Source: Actinokineospora fastidiosa (GTDB taxonomy: Bacteria > Actinomycetota > Actinomycetes > Mycobacteriales > Pseudonocardiaceae). Taken from it: DNA of 64,000 nt. The position numbers and the translations under genes are program-made. The notes beneath the pieces are model-generated. The model saw only the letters and a list, made by a program, of their open reading frames with translations. It did not search any database and was not told the origin of the DNA. Positions 16,973-26,139 of the stretch are shown here, piece by piece. Position 1 is the stretch's first letter; every line of letters starts with the position of its first letter. Location of the stretch: the NCBI RefSeq assembly GCF_014648415.1, contig NZ_BMRB01000001.1, forward strand, positions 496,001-560,000. The letters are read 5' to 3'.

Positions 16973-18868
16973 ATGGGACGGGTGATGCGCTCCGGCTCCC
17001 CTGATCAGCCCCCGCGGCGGCCCAAGCGGGGCCGCAAGGGCTGGACGGACGCGCCGCAGCCCGCCTGGCGCCCCGCCGACCCGCCCCCGCGCAACCGTCC
17101 CACCCGGCCGTACGAGCGCCAGGACGAGCCGGAGTTCGAGACCTTCGGCGACCGCTACCCGAACGACTACCCGCCGCGGCGGCCCCGCCCCCCGTGGCGG
17201 GACGACCGCTACGCCGACCGCTACGACGCCCCCCGGGGCTGGGCAGGCCCGCCGCGCTCGCGCGAGCAGCACCACCACGAGGGCCCGTACCGCGACGACC
17301 CCTACCGAGACGACCCGTATCGCGAGGACCCATACCGCGATGGCCCGTACCGCGACGACGAGCGGCCCCGGTATGACGAGCGCCACCGCGACGAGCCGCC
17401 GCGCCACCCCGACGACCCGGCCGAGCGGCCGACCGATGAGGTGCCCGGCGCGCCGCGCTTCCCGAAGAAGCTCACCGTCACCCGGGTCGCCGCGCTGCGC
17501 AGCAGGCAGTTGACCACGCAGGCGGTCAGCGCGTTCCGCAGGGCGGCGGGCGCCGACGGCGCGGAGAAGTCCGGCCTGACCGCGCTCACCTACGCCACGA
17601 TGCTCAACTACGCCAGCGACGCGGCGATGGCCGTCGCGCTGGCCAACACGCTGTTCTTCTCCGCGGCCAGCGGCGAGAGCAGGGGCAAGGTCGCGCTCTA
17701 CCTGCTGATCACGGTGGCGCCGTTCGCCCTGATCGCCCCGGTCATCGGCCCGGCGCTGGACCGCATCCAGCGCGGCCGCAGGCTGGCGATGTCCGCGGTC
17801 TCGGCAGGCCAGGCGCTGATGTGCCTGATCATGGCGCTGAACTTCGACACCTGGCTGCTCTATCCGGCCGCGCTGGGCAAGATGGTGCTGTCCAAGTCGT
17901 TCACGGTGCTCAAGGCCGCGGTCACGCCACGCGTGCTCCCGCAGGAGATCACCCTCGCCAAGACCAACGCCCGGCTGACGGTGTTCGGGCTGTTCGCTGG
18001 CGCGGTGTTCGGCGGGATCGGGGCGGCCTTCGCGGCCCCGTTCGGCTCGGCGGGCGCGCTGTGGTTCACCGTCGTCATCAGCGCGGTGGGGGCGGTGCAG
18101 GCGCTGCGCATCCCGGCGTGGGTGGAGGTCACCGAGGGCGAGGTGCCCGCCTCGATCAAGGCGCACCCCGGCAAGGGGCGCCGACAACCCATGGGCCGCC
18201 ACATCGTGGTCTCGCTGTGGGGCAACGGCACGATCCGGGTGCTGACCGGCTTCCTGATGATGTTCGCCGCGTTCGCCGTGCGCGCGGAGTACGAGGCCGA
18301 GCCGTTCCAGCAGGTGCTGCTGCTCGGCGTCATCGCGGCCGCGGCGGGCATCGGCAGCTTCGTGGGCAACGCCATCGGCGCGCGCGTGCACGTGGGCAAG
18401 CCCGAACAGGTGGTCATCGGCTGCGCGTTCGCGGCCCTGACGTCCACGGTGGTGGCGACGTTCGCGGCCGGGATCACCACGGCGGCGATTGTCGGCCTCG
18501 TCGGCGCGATCGCCAGCGCGCTGGCGAAGAACAGCCTGGACGCGGTCATCCAGGACGACCTCCCCGAGGAGTCGCGCGCCTCCGGGTTCGGCCGCTCGGA
18601 GACGGTGCTGCAGCTCAGCTGGGTCTTCGGCGGCGCGGTCGGCGTGCTGCTGCCGCCGACCTGGTGGCTGGGCTTCCTGGTCGTGTCGGTGCTGCTGGCC
18701 GTGGGCATCGCCCAGACGCTGCTGTCGCGGCGCGGCCAGTCGCTGATCCCCGGCCTCGGCGGCGACCGGCCGATCCGGCCGGACCAGACCAGCGAGCACC
18801 CGATCCCGCGCTCGGCGGGCTGGCGGCCCGCGACCCTGCACGAGGGTCCGCCGAATCCGGCCCCGTAG
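16973..18868 (+). CDS. MFS-type membrane protein with long charged N-terminus (Rv0876c-like)
   Basis: About 631 residues. Residues 1-155 are hydrophilic and disordered, rich in Pro, Arg, Asp and Tyr, and include five tandem YRDDP-type pentapeptides (17288-17362). Residues 165-590 carry about 12 membrane helices of major-facilitator type. The mycobacterial counterpart near DUF2771 has the same arrangement. Transport substrate unknown. The start could be ATG 16973 or ATG 16985; only the former is counted here. The stop codon TAG doubles as part of the -10 hexamer of the next gene. Confidence 0.82.
   Translation: MGRVMRSGSPDQPPRRPKRGRKGWTDAPQPAWRPADPPPRNRPTRPYERQDEPEFETFGDRYPNDYPPRRPRPPWRDDRYADRYDAPRGWAGPPRSREQHHHEGPYRDDPYRDDPYREDPYRDGPYRDDERPRYDERHRDEPPRHPDDPAERPTDEVPGAPRFPKKLTVTRVAALRSRQLTTQAVSAFRRAAGADGAEKSGLTALTYATMLNYASDAAMAVALANTLFFSAASGESRGKVALYLLITVAPFALIAPVIGPALDRIQRGRRLAMSAVSAGQALMCLIMALNFDTWLLYPAALGKMVLSKSFTVLKAAVTPRVLPQEITLAKTNARLTVFGLFAGAVFGGIGAAFAAPFGSAGALWFTVVISAVGAVQALRIPAWVEVTEGEVPASIKAHPGKGRRQPMGRHIVVSLWGNGTIRVLTGFLMMFAAFAVRAEYEAEPFQQVLLLGVIAAAAGIGSFVGNAIGARVHVGKPEQVVIGCAFAALTSTVVATFAAGITTAAIVGLVGAIASALAKNSLDAVIQDDLPEESRASGFGRSETVLQLSWVFGGAVGVLLPPTWWLGFLVVSVLLAVGIAQTLLSRRGQSLIPGLGGDRPIRPDQTSEHPIPRSAGWRPATLHEGPPNPAP
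17288..17362 (+). repeat. Five tandem 15-bp repeats coding YRDDP-like units
   Basis: Five in-frame 15-bp units encode YRDDP, YRDDP, YREDP, YRDGP and YRDDE in the cytosolic N-terminal region of the MFS protein. Units differ at synonymous and nonsynonymous positions, so the array is not newly expanded. Confidence 0.85.
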
Positions 18869-18871
18869 GGT
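18866..18871 (+). promoter_or_regulatory. -10 element for leaderless DUF2771 gene
   Basis: TAGGGT lies 7 nt before GTG 18879 and includes the TAG stop of the upstream MFS gene. The spacing predicts transcription starting at the GTG. Confidence 0.45.
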
Positions 18872-18878
18872 CGGCTCC

Positions 18879-19331
18879 GTGCGTAAGACCATCGCGATCC
18901 TGGCCGCCGCGTTCGCACTGGCGGGCTGCGGCGCCGTCCCGCCGCCCGAGGTGACCTTCTACGCCGACGGCGACGCCGTCCGCGCCCACCCGCAGATCCT
19001 GTGCGACCTGGCGACGCTCACCTGCGAGCAGGACGAGGACGCCGTGGTCACCCTGGCCGTGCGCCCCGGCTACCCGGTGCAGATCTCGGTGCCCGCCGCG
19101 CTGGCCCGCGAGCCGTGGGGCGTGGTGTTCTCCTACCTCACGCCCGACGGCGAGCGGGTGGACGGCAGCAGCCGCATCTTCGTCCCCGGCCAGTTCCGGC
19201 AGTACGCGTACACGCTGGAACTGCCCAACGAGGACGACCGCCTGCTGTTCGCCGCCGTGCAGCGGCTGGCCATCGTGCAGGGCGACACGCCCGTCCCGAC
19301 CGGGTACTGGATCCTGCGCGCCGAGGCGTAG
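18879..19331 (+). CDS. DUF2771 lipoprotein (Rv0875c-like)
   Basis: 150 residues: signal peptide with lipobox (FALAGC), then a beta-rich extracytoplasmic domain with a Cys pair (LCDLATLTCEQ). It matches the DUF2771 family of actinobacterial lipoproteins of unknown function, positioned as in mycobacteria beside the MFS protein. GTG start 10 bp after the upstream stop. It converges on the cold-shock gene with 12 bp between stops. Confidence 0.82.
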   Translation: MRKTIAILAAAFALAGCGAVPPPEVTFYADGDAVRAHPQILCDLATLTCEQDEDAVVTLAVRPGYPVQISVPAALAREPWGVVFSYLTPDGERVDGSSRIFVPGQFRQYAYTLELPNEDDRLLFAAVQRLAIVQGDTPVPTGYWILRAEA

Positions 19332-19343
19332 GCGCGCAGGGGG

Positions 19344-19730
19344 TTACGGGTCGAGCTCCCGCGCGACGGCGCGGACCACTTCCGCGACCCGCTTGGTGAC
19401 CTTGCGGTCGGGATAGCGGCCGCGCTGCAGGTCGGGCTGCACCGTCGACTCCAGCATCTTGATCATGTCCTCGACCAGGCCGTGCAGCTCCTCGGCAGGC
19501 CTGCGCCGCGCCTCGACCACCGACGGCGGGGCGTCGATCAGCCGCACGGACAGCGCCTGCGGGCCCCGGCGGCCGTCGGCCACCCCGAACTCGATGCGCT
19601 GGCCCGCCTTGAGCCCGGAGACGCCCGCGGGCAGGGCGGACGCGCGGACGTAGACGTCCTCCCCGCCGTCCTGGGTGACGAACCCGAAACCCTTCGCCGT
19701 GTCGTACCACTTGACCCTGCCGGTCGGCAC
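19344..19730 (-). CDS. cspB: Cold-shock protein with C-terminal extension (CspB, Rv0871-like)
   Basis: 128 residues. The N-terminal about 65 residues form a cold-shock OB fold with RNP1 KGFGFV and RNP2-like DVYVRASAL. The C-terminal helical tail ([21 protein letters not shown], then [11 protein letters not shown]) is the extension seen in the mycobacterial protein, which I recall as starting VPTGKVKWYD. GTG 19730 is therefore chosen; GTG 19739 and ATG 19742 are nearer the ribosome site GAGGGA and remain possible. The protein binds single-stranded RNA or DNA; the role of the tail is unknown. Confidence 0.88.
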   Translation of the reverse strand: MPTGRVKWYDTAKGFGFVTQDGGEDVYVRASALPAGVSGLKAGQRIEFGVADGRRGPQALSVRLIDAPPSVVEARRRPAEELHGLVEDMIKMLESTVQPDLQRGRYPDRKVTKRVAEVVRAVARELDP

Positions 19731-19905
19731 CGCACTCACCATTCCCTCGTCGTCTTCAACCGCCGTTGCGCACCCGCCCCGCAAGACGAACGCGTCCTGG
19801 GACACCACCGCAGGACGCGCGTCCGTCCAGCCTAAACCGGCGGGGCGCGGCTCGGCTTGTCCCCCTCCGGGTGTCATCGCCGGAAGGGGTCCGCGCACGG
19901 CGAAC

Positions 19906-19911
19906 TATCCT
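19906..19911 (+). promoter_or_regulatory. -10 element for leaderless small membrane gene
   Basis: TATCCT lies exactly 7 nt before ATG 19919, with no ribosome-binding site between, predicting a leaderless transcript. Confidence 0.55.
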
Positions 19912-19918
19912 CCCGGGT

Positions 19919-20128
19919 ATGAGCGTTCCCCGGACCATGATCGCCGCCGTGGCGCTGTTCACCGTCGGTCTGCTGGCGGTGATCGCTATTTTCGTGCTCG
20001 GCGCGCTCGACCGGCAAGCCAGTTGGCTGTGGGCGGTCTCGATGGCGCTGCCGATCGGCCTCGGCGTGGCCGTGGCGCACATCGTCAGAGCGAACGCAGC
20101 CAGGCGGGGAACTCGGTCAGGTCGCTGA
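19919..20128 (+). CDS. Small two-helix membrane protein
   Basis: 69 residues with two membrane helices (about 6-28 and 36-57) and a basic tail. No family recognised. A well-placed -10 hexamer (TATCCT, 7 nt before ATG) supports expression. The last 44 bp overlap the 3' end of the convergent HAD phosphatase gene. Confidence 0.6.
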   Translation: MSVPRTMIAAVALFTVGLLAVIAIFVLGALDRQASWLWAVSMALPIGLGVAVAHIVRANAARRGTRSGR

Positions 20129-20693
20129 GCACGACGTCCGCGCCCGCCGCGCGCAGCGAGTCCGCGTCGCAGGGCCCGGTGGGGACGCCGACGGCGATCG
20201 CGCCCGCCGCCTTGGCGCCCAGCACGTCGCCCTCGTGGTCGCCGACGAACACCCGCGCCCCGTGCTCGCGCAGGACGCCGCCCTTCGCCTCGGCCCACCG
20301 CCCGCCCGCGACGACGTCCACCGGCCAGTCGAACGTCTTGACGTGCAGGATCGCGTTCGGCTCGAACTTGCCGGTGACCACCAGGTTCACCCCGCCGAGC
20401 GCCTTGACCGCCGCGAGCGCGTCCGCCGCGCCGGGCATGGGGACCGTGGCGGGCACCACGACGTCCGGATAGAGCGCGCGGAAGCGCGAGACCAGGCCGG
20501 GGATGCGCTCCTCGGGCGCCTCGAAGCCGCGGAACACCACGTCCAGCGGCGGGCCCAGGGCGGCGGCGAAGCGCTCGCCGTCGAGGGCCAGCCCGCTCTC
20601 CGCGGCGAGCGCGTTCATGGCCGCCACCATGCCCGGCCGGGGATCGATGAGCGTCATGTCCAAGTCGAAGCCGACCGCCAAGTCCTCGCGCAC
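20085..20693 (-). CDS. HAD-superfamily phosphatase
   Basis: 202 residues with HAD motifs: I GFDLDMTLID, II VVTGKF, III Lys in WAEAKGGVL, and IV VFVGDHEGDVLGAKAAG. The small alpha-helical cap lies between motifs I and II, as in phosphoglycolate phosphatase and beta-phosphoglucomutase relatives. It hydrolyses a small phosphorylated metabolite using Mg2+ and an aspartyl-phosphate intermediate; substrate unknown. GTG start. It is separated by 21 bp from the acyl-CoA synthetase gene upstream in the same direction, so co-transcription is likely. Confidence 0.85.
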   Translation of the reverse strand: MREDLAVGFDLDMTLIDPRPGMVAAMNALAAESGLALDGERFAAALGPPLDVVFRGFEAPEERIPGLVSRFRALYPDVVVPATVPMPGAADALAAVKALGGVNLVVTGKFEPNAILHVKTFDWPVDVVAGGRWAEAKGGVLREHGARVFVGDHEGDVLGAKAAGAIAVGVPTGPCDADSLRAAGADVVLSDLTEFPAWLRSL

Positions 20694-20714
20694 CCGACCG
20701 ACGCTACCCGCGGG

Positions 20715-22307
20715 CTACTCCAGGCCCAGGATCTCCACCGCCGCCGCCCGCATCTCGACCTTGCGGATCTTGCCGGTCACCGTCATCGGGAACTCGTCCA
20801 CGACGTGGACGTAGCGGGGGATCTTGTAGTGGGCGAGCTTGCCAGCGCAGAACTCGCGGACCGACTCGGCGGTCAGCGGGGTCGTGCCCGGGCGCATGCG
20901 GATCCAGGCCATCAGCTCCTCGCCGAACCGCTGGTCGGGGACCCCGATGACCTGGGCGTCGAGCACGTCCGGGTGGGTGTAGAGGAACTCCTCGATCTCG
21001 CGCGGGTAGATGTTCTCCCCGCCGCGGATGACCATGTCCTTGATGCGGCCGGTGATCTGGACGTACCCGTCGGCGTCCATCACCGCGATGTCGCCGGTGT
21101 GCATCCAGCGCGCGGAGTCGATGGCCTCCGCGGTCTTGTCCGGCTGGTCCCAGTAGCCGAGCATCACCGAGTAGCCGCGGGTGCAGAACTCGCCCGGCTC
21201 CCCGCGCGGCACGGTCCGGCCGGTGGCCGGGTCCACGATCTTGATCTCCAGGTGCGGGTGGACCCGCCCGACCGTGCCCACCCTGCGGTCGATGGTGTCG
21301 TCGGCGCGGGTCTGGGTGGACACCGGGGACGTCTCGGTCATGCCGTAGCAGATGGTCACCTCGGTCATGCCCATCCTGTCGATCACCTGCTTCATGATCT
21401 CCGCGGGGCACGGCGACCCGGCCATGATCCCGGTCCGCAGCGACGACAGGTCCAGCTCGCCCAGCTCGGCGAGCATCGCGATGAACATCGTGGGGACGCC
21501 GTAGAGCGACGTGCACCGCTCCTCCGCGCAGGCGCGCAGGCTGGCGACCGGGTCGAAGGCGGGCGCGGGGATCACCATGCACGCGCCGTGGCTGGTGGCG
21601 GCCAGGTTGCCCATGACCATCCCGAAGCAGTGGTAGAAGGGCACCGGGATGCAGATCCGGTCGGTCTCGGTGTACCCGCAGAGCTCCCCGACGAAGAAGC
21701 CGTTGTTGAGGATGTTGTGGTGCGACAGGGTCGCGCCCTTGGGGAACCCGGTGGTGCCGGAGGTGTACTGGATGTTGATCGGGTCGTCCGACGACAGCTC
21801 GATGGCGTCCAGGGCCGCGGCGTCGCCGTCCACGCGCAGGTCGTCGAAGTCCACGCCGATGAGCACGACGTCGCGCAGCGCCGGGCACTGCGGGCGGACC
21901 TCATCGATCATCCCCCGGTAGTCCGACGTCTTGAACGACTCGGCGGCGACGAGCATGCGCACGCCCGCCTGGTTGAGCACGTACTTCAGCTCGGAGACGC
22001 GGTAGGCCGGGTTGATGTTGACCAGGATCGCGCCGACGCGCGCGGTCGCGTACTGCACCAGCGTCCACTCGGCACAGTTCGGCGCCCAGACGCCGACCCG
22101 GTCGCCCTTGCCGACGCCGCGGGCGAGCAGGCCGTGCGCGACGCGGTCGACGTCGGCGGCGAACTCCGCGTAGGTCCAGCGGCGGCCGGTGGCGAACTCG
22201 ACGAGGGCGTCGCGGTCGGGGAAGCGGGCAGCGGTCGCGATCAGGTTGGCCGGGATGGTGTCGCCGAGCAGCGGGACGTCCGAGGTCCCGGAGGCGTAGC
22301 TGGTCAT
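20715..22307 (-). CDS. AMP-binding acyl-CoA synthetase (FadD-like)
   Basis: 530 residues of the adenylate-forming family. The phosphate-binding loop YTSGTTGFPKG lies near residue 185, the A5 motif YGMTETSP near 325, the A7 region HTGDIAVMD near 400, GRIKDMVIRGGENIYP near 420 and the catalytic Lys in PMTVTGKIRK near 513. It activates a fatty or other carboxylic acid to the acyl-adenylate and then the CoA thioester. The overall pattern resembles medium-chain fatty acyl-CoA ligases. ATG 22307 follows GAAGGGACC. It reads divergently from the YccF gene, 67 bp away. Confidence 0.9.
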   Translation of the reverse strand: MTSYASGTSDVPLLGDTIPANLIATAARFPDRDALVEFATGRRWTYAEFAADVDRVAHGLLARGVGKGDRVGVWAPNCAEWTLVQYATARVGAILVNINPAYRVSELKYVLNQAGVRMLVAAESFKTSDYRGMIDEVRPQCPALRDVVLIGVDFDDLRVDGDAAALDAIELSSDDPINIQYTSGTTGFPKGATLSHHNILNNGFFVGELCGYTETDRICIPVPFYHCFGMVMGNLAATSHGACMVIPAPAFDPVASLRACAEERCTSLYGVPTMFIAMLAELGELDLSSLRTGIMAGSPCPAEIMKQVIDRMGMTEVTICYGMTETSPVSTQTRADDTIDRRVGTVGRVHPHLEIKIVDPATGRTVPRGEPGEFCTRGYSVMLGYWDQPDKTAEAIDSARWMHTGDIAVMDADGYVQITGRIKDMVIRGGENIYPREIEEFLYTHPDVLDAQVIGVPDQRFGEELMAWIRMRPGTTPLTAESVREFCAGKLAHYKIPRYVHVVDEFPMTVTGKIRKVEMRAAAVEILGLE

Positions 22308-22374
22308 CGACGGTCCCTTCGACGGTGTGCGCCGTCTCACGCAAGCACATGTCCGCTTCCGGGACAATGGGGCC

Positions 22375-22746
22375 ATGCGAACGCTGCTGAACGTGATCTG
22401 GCTTGTCCTGTCCGGGCTCTGGATGGCGATCGGCTACGTCCTCGCCGGGATCATCTGCTGTGTGCTGATCATCACCATCCCGTTCGGCCTGGCCTCCTTC
22501 CGGATCGCCAACTACGCGCTCTGGCCGTTCGGGCGGACCATCGAGACCCGGCGGGAGGCGGGCGTCGCGTCAGTGATCGGCGACGTCGTGTGGATCGTCG
22601 TCGCCGGGTGGTGGCTGGCGATCGGGCACATCGTCTCCGGCATCGCGCTCTGCGTCACCGTCATCGGCATCCCGCTGGGGATCGCCAACTTCAAGATGGT
22701 CCCGGTCTCCCTGGTCCCCCTCGGCAGCCGGATCGTCAGCACCTAA
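22375..22746 (+). CDS. YccF-domain membrane protein
   Basis: 123 residues containing two copies of the YccF motif: an N-terminal half (LNVIWLVLSGLWMAIGYVL, then IPFGLASFRIANYALWPFGR) and a second (VVWIVVAGWWLAIGH, then IGIPLGIANFKMVP). Four membrane segments are likely. Function unknown. Position relative to cspB and moaA suggests the counterpart of mycobacterial Rv0870c (inference). GACAAT six bases before the ATG suggests a leaderless transcript. The second half overlaps, antiparallel, the reading frame of the metallophosphatase. Confidence 0.82.
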   Translation: MRTLLNVIWLVLSGLWMAIGYVLAGIICCVLIITIPFGLASFRIANYALWPFGRTIETRREAGVASVIGDVVWIVVAGWWLAIGHIVSGIALCVTVIGIPLGIANFKMVPVSLVPLGSRIVST

Positions 22747-23529
22747 CCGGACCACCAGGCACGGCCCGCCGACGAACAGGCCCGCGTCGATGCCCAGGGC
22801 CTTGCCGCCCGCGTACTCGTAGGGGCCGTCGATGTCGGCGGGCAGCACGCCGAGCTGGTCGGCGATGACGCTGTGGCCGTGCACCACCTGGCGCCCGCCC
22901 AGGACGCCCAGCAGCTCGTCGGCGATCTCCTCGCCGTCGGGGCCGCGGAAGGCGTAGCGGGTGGTCATCCGCCGCCACACCTCCCACCACTCGACGATGT
23001 CGTCCGAGCGCAGGATGGCCCGGACGGTGGCGTTGATCTCCTCGATCTCCTCGCCCCAGGCCAGGTACTCCAGGGTGTCGGAGTGCATGAGCAGGTGGTC
23101 GCCGACCAGGGCCAGCACCGGGCGCTCGACGAGCCAGGCGACGTGCGCGTCGGTCAGGCCGTCCTGGTCGGAGCGCAGGCCGCCGTTCATCTCCCAGCTG
23201 CGGGCGAAGCTGCGCGGGCCGAAGTCCGACGGCACCTCGGTCTCGCCGAAGCGGCGCATGCCGAGCAGGAGGATCTCGTGGTTGCCGAGCAGGGTCTCCA
23301 CCCGCCCGCCCTGCTCGCGCGCCTGCTCGGACAGGCTCATGACCAGGTCGATGACGCCGATGCCGTCCGGGCCGCGGTCGACGAAGTCGCCGAGGAACCA
23401 CAGGTGGGCCGTGCCGCCCGCCCAGGCGTCGCGCTCGTCGAGGAGGCCGCGCCCGCGCAGCGCGGCGGCCAGCTCGGCGCGGTGGCCGTGCACGTCGCCC
23501 ACCACGTACGTCTCCACGGCACTGACCAT
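22570..23529 (-). CDS. Metallophosphoesterase (PPP-like)
   Basis: 319 residues as open frame. The calcineurin-like motifs are intact: GDVHGH near residue 11, GDFVDRGPDG near 47, GNHE near 89 and VVHGHSV near 217. It is therefore a binuclear-metal phosphatase of the Ser/Thr phosphatase type. The domain is complete by about residue 260 (PCLVVRLG). The last about 59 residues are Asp/Gly/Pro-rich and are encoded antisense to the YccF gene, because no stop occurs until 22570. ATG 23529 has a GGAGGG ribosome site; GTG 23547 would overlap the upstream HAD stop. Confidence 0.8.
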   Translation of the reverse strand: MVSAVETYVVGDVHGHRAELAAALRGRGLLDERDAWAGGTAHLWFLGDFVDRGPDGIGVIDLVMSLSEQAREQGGRVETLLGNHEILLLGMRRFGETEVPSDFGPRSFARSWEMNGGLRSDQDGLTDAHVAWLVERPVLALVGDHLLMHSDTLEYLAWGEEIEEINATVRAILRSDDIVEWWEVWRRMTTRYAFRGPDGEEIADELLGVLGGRQVVHGHSVIADQLGVLPADIDGPYEYAGGKALGIDAGLFVGGPCLVVRLGADDPAAEGDQGDRDHLEVGDPQRDADDGDAERDAGDDVPDRQPPPGDDDPHDVADH

Positions 23530-23543
23530 AGGCGAGCCCTCCG

Positions 23544-24329
23544 TCACGCGCCCTCGCCGAACGGGTCGTGCGAGCGGCCCACCAGGTCGGCGACCGAGTC
23601 GATCACCCGGGTGGGCCGGTACGGGTAGAGCTCGGCGGTGTCGCGGGTCGAGATGCCGGTGAGCACCAGGATGGTCTTCAGGCCCGCCTCCAGGCCGCTG
23701 CGCACGTCGGTGTCCATCCGGTCGCCGATCATCAGCGTGGTCTCCGAGTGCGCGCCGAGGGAGTTCAGCGCCGAGCGCATCATCAGCGGGTTGGGCTTGC
23801 CGACGTAGTACGGCGAGCGGCCGGTGGCCCGCTCGATCAGCGCGGCGACCGAGCCGGTCGCGGGCAGCGAGCCCTCCCGGCTCGGCCCGGTGGCGTCGGG
23901 GTTGGTGGCGATGAACCGCGCGCCCTCCTCGACCAGCCGGATGGCCCGGGTGATCGCGGTGAAGCTGTAGGTGCGGGTCTCACCGAGGACGACGTAGTCG
24001 GGGTCGCGGTCGGTGAGGACGTAGCCGATCTCGTGCAGCGCGGTGGTCAGGCCCGCCTCGCCGATGACGAACGCGGAGCCGCCGGGGCGCTGGGTGTCGA
24101 GGAACCGGGCGGTGGCCAGCGCCGAGGTCCAGATCGACTGCTCCGGCACGTCGAGGCCGCTGCGCAGCAGGCGGGCGCGCAGGTCGCGCGGGGTGTAGAT
24201 CGAGTTGTTGGTGAGCACGCGGAACGGCGTCCCGTTCGCGGTGAGCTCGGCGACCAGCTTGTCCGCTCCCGGGACCAGGTGCTCCTCGTGCACGAGCACG
24301 CCGTCCATGTCCATCAGGTACGCCCACAT
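23544..24329 (-). CDS. HAD-IIA family sugar phosphatase (NagD-like)
   Basis: 261 residues with class IIA HAD motifs: [10 protein letters not shown] at the N-terminus, TNNS near residue 41, Lys in the GKPNPLMM context near 190, and [13 protein letters not shown] near 212. A large alpha/beta cap lies between motifs II and III. Relatives dephosphorylate nucleotide monophosphates, p-nitrophenyl phosphate or sugar phosphates. Start ATG 24329 is 10 bp from the end of modC; the downstream phosphatase gene is 14 bp away, so a small phosphatase operon is likely. Confidence 0.88.
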   Translation of the reverse strand: MWAYLMDMDGVLVHEEHLVPGADKLVAELTANGTPFRVLTNNSIYTPRDLRARLLRSGLDVPEQSIWTSALATARFLDTQRPGGSAFVIGEAGLTTALHEIGYVLTDRDPDYVVLGETRTYSFTAITRAIRLVEEGARFIATNPDATGPSREGSLPATGSVAALIERATGRSPYYVGKPNPLMMRSALNSLGAHSETTLMIGDRMDTDVRSGLEAGLKTILVLTGISTRDTAELYPYRPTRVIDSVADLVGRSHDPFGEGA

Positions 24330-24339
24330 GCTGCGCAGG

Positions 24340-25350
24340 CTACCCAGTGGCGGCATGCACGGTGACCTCTGTCGCCTTCACGCTGAGGTAGACGGCGGCG
24401 CCGGGCTCCAGCGCGAGGTCGGCGACGGCGGCCGCGGTGAGGTCGGCGGCCAGCTCCGGGGTGCGGACGCGGATGAGGTCGCCGTGCGGTTCGAGGGCGG
24501 TGACCGTGGTGGCGAAGACGTTGCGCGGGCTGCCGTGGACGGGCTCGGTGTAGACGGCGACGTCGGCTGGCCGGAACACGGCGACGGCGGGCTCGCCGGG
24601 CTCGGCGTCGACCGTGCCCGCGATCACCCTGCCGTCGGTGTGCAGGCCGTCGGGCTGGGCGATGCCGGGGATGAGGTTGAGCCCGGCGACGCGCGCGGTG
24701 AAGGCGGTGCGGGGGCGGCTGAGCACGGCGCGGGTCGCGCCCTGCTCGACGACGCGGCCGTCCTCGATGACGATGACGCGGTCGGCGAGGGCGAGCGCGT
24801 CGAGCGGGTCGTGGGTGACGATGACGGCGGCGCGGCCGCGCAGGACCCGGCGGAGCAGGCCGCGCAGGGCGGGGGCGGCGTCGACGTCGAGGGCGGCGAA
24901 GGGCTCGTCGAGCAGCAGCAGGTCGGGCTCGGCGGCGAGCGCCCTGGCGATGGCGACGCGCTGGGCCTGGCCGCCGGAGAGCGCCCTGGGCCTGCGGTCG
25001 GCGAGGTGGGCGGCGTCCACTTCGGCCAGCCACCGGCGGGCGGCGGCGTGCGGGTCGGGAAGCCCGCGTGCCCGCGGTCCGAACGCGACGTTGGCCAGCG
25101 CGGTGAGGTGCGGGAACAGCAGGGGGTCCTGGGCGAGCAGGCCGACCCGGCGCTGGTGCGGGGGTAGCGCGGTGACGTCGCGCCCCCCGATCTCGACCCG
25201 GCCCGCGTCGGGGCGGACCAGGCCCGCGAGCACGTCGAGCAGCGTCGACTTGCCCGAGCCGTTCGGTCCCATGACGGCGACGACATCGTCGGCGGCTATG
25301 CGCACGTCGAGCCGGAAGGCGCCCCGGGTGACGGTGAACTCGGCCCTCAC
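24340..25350 (-). CDS. modC: Molybdate ABC transporter ATP-binding protein ModC
   Basis: 336 residues. The ATPase domain has Walker [10 protein letters not shown] near residue 31, the Q-loop in [13 protein letters not shown], signature [15 protein letters not shown] near 125 and Walker [13 protein letters not shown] near 145. It is followed by a C-terminal TOBE/molybdate-binding region (about 230-336). It energises ModB for molybdate import. GTG 25350 overlaps the ModB stop (GTGA), so translation is coupled. It is the last gene of the mod operon. Confidence 0.9.
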   Translation of the reverse strand: MRAEFTVTRGAFRLDVRIAADDVVAVMGPNGSGKSTLLDVLAGLVRPDAGRVEIGGRDVTALPPHQRRVGLLAQDPLLFPHLTALANVAFGPRARGLPDPHAAARRWLAEVDAAHLADRRPRALSGGQAQRVAIARALAAEPDLLLLDEPFAALDVDAAPALRGLLRRVLRGRAAVIVTHDPLDALALADRVIVIEDGRVVEQGATRAVLSRPRTAFTARVAGLNLIPGIAQPDGLHTDGRVIAGTVDAEPGEPAVAVFRPADVAVYTEPVHGSPRNVFATTVTALEPHGDLIRVRTPELAADLTAAAVADLALEPGAAVYLSVKATEVTVHAATG

Positions 25351-26135
25351 TGCGTCCTCGGCTTCACCAGCGCCACCACCGCGACGGCGACGACGACCAA
25401 CAGCAGCGAGACGGAGACGGCGGCGTCCACATCGGTCTCGCCGAGGAGGTAGACCTCCAGCGGGAGGGTGCGGGTGACGCCCTGGAGGCTGCCCGCGAAG
25501 GTGATGGTCGCCCCGAACTCGCCGAGCGCCCTGGCGAAGCAGAGCACGAGCGCCGACCCGAGCGCGGGCAGCACCAGCGGGACGGTGACGCGGCGGAACA
25601 CCGTCCACGGCCGCGCCCCGAGCGTGGCGGCCACGGCCTCGTAGCGGGCGCCCGCGGTCCTGAGCGCCCCTTCGAGCCCGACGACCAGGAAGGGCATCGC
25701 GACGAACGTCTGCGCCAGAACGACAGCCGCGGTCGTGTACGGCACCCGAATCCCCGCCGCGTCGAGCACCTCCCCCGCCAGCCCGCTGCGCCCCAGCAGG
25801 TACAGCAACGCCAACCCCCCGACGACGGGCGGCAGGACCAGCGGCAACAACACCAGCGCCCGCACCACCCGAAGCCCCCTCACCCGAGCCAACACCACGG
25901 CAAGCGGCCCACCCAACACCAAACACAACAGAGTGGCGACCCCCGCGGTCCGCACGGAAAGCCACAACGCCGAAACCGCCCCCGGACTGCTGACGTGCTC
26001 GGGGAACTCCCCAAGATCAGTCCGAACCACCAGCCCCAGCACAGGCAAGGCGACAAGCCCCAACCCCAGAACGGCAGGCACCCAGAGCACCCCAGGCACA
26101 AACGCCCGCCCACGCTCCCCCACCACCCCCGACAC
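25347..26135 (-). CDS. modB: Molybdate ABC transporter permease ModB
   Basis: 262 residues from GTG 26135, with six membrane helices and the cytoplasmic EAA-type loop [27 protein letters not shown] that docks ModC. The start is uncertain. The reading frame stays open to 26306 through an Arg/Gly-rich repeat stretch, giving a possible 57-residue extension ([13 protein letters not shown] repeats). GTG 26135 was chosen because membrane-protein similarity begins there. The extended frame begins only 3 bp after the stop of the repeat ORF upstream. Confidence 0.82.
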   Translation of the reverse strand: MSGVVGERGRAFVPGVLWVPAVLGLGLVALPVLGLVVRTDLGEFPEHVSSPGAVSALWLSVRTAGVATLLCLVLGGPLAVVLARVRGLRVVRALVLLPLVLPPVVGGLALLYLLGRSGLAGEVLDAAGIRVPYTTAAVVLAQTFVAMPFLVVGLEGALRTAGARYEAVAATLGARPWTVFRRVTVPLVLPALGSALVLCFARALGEFGATITFAGSLQGVTRTLPLEVYLLGETDVDAAVSVSLLLVVVAVAVVALVKPRTQ

Positions 26136-26139
26136 CCCC

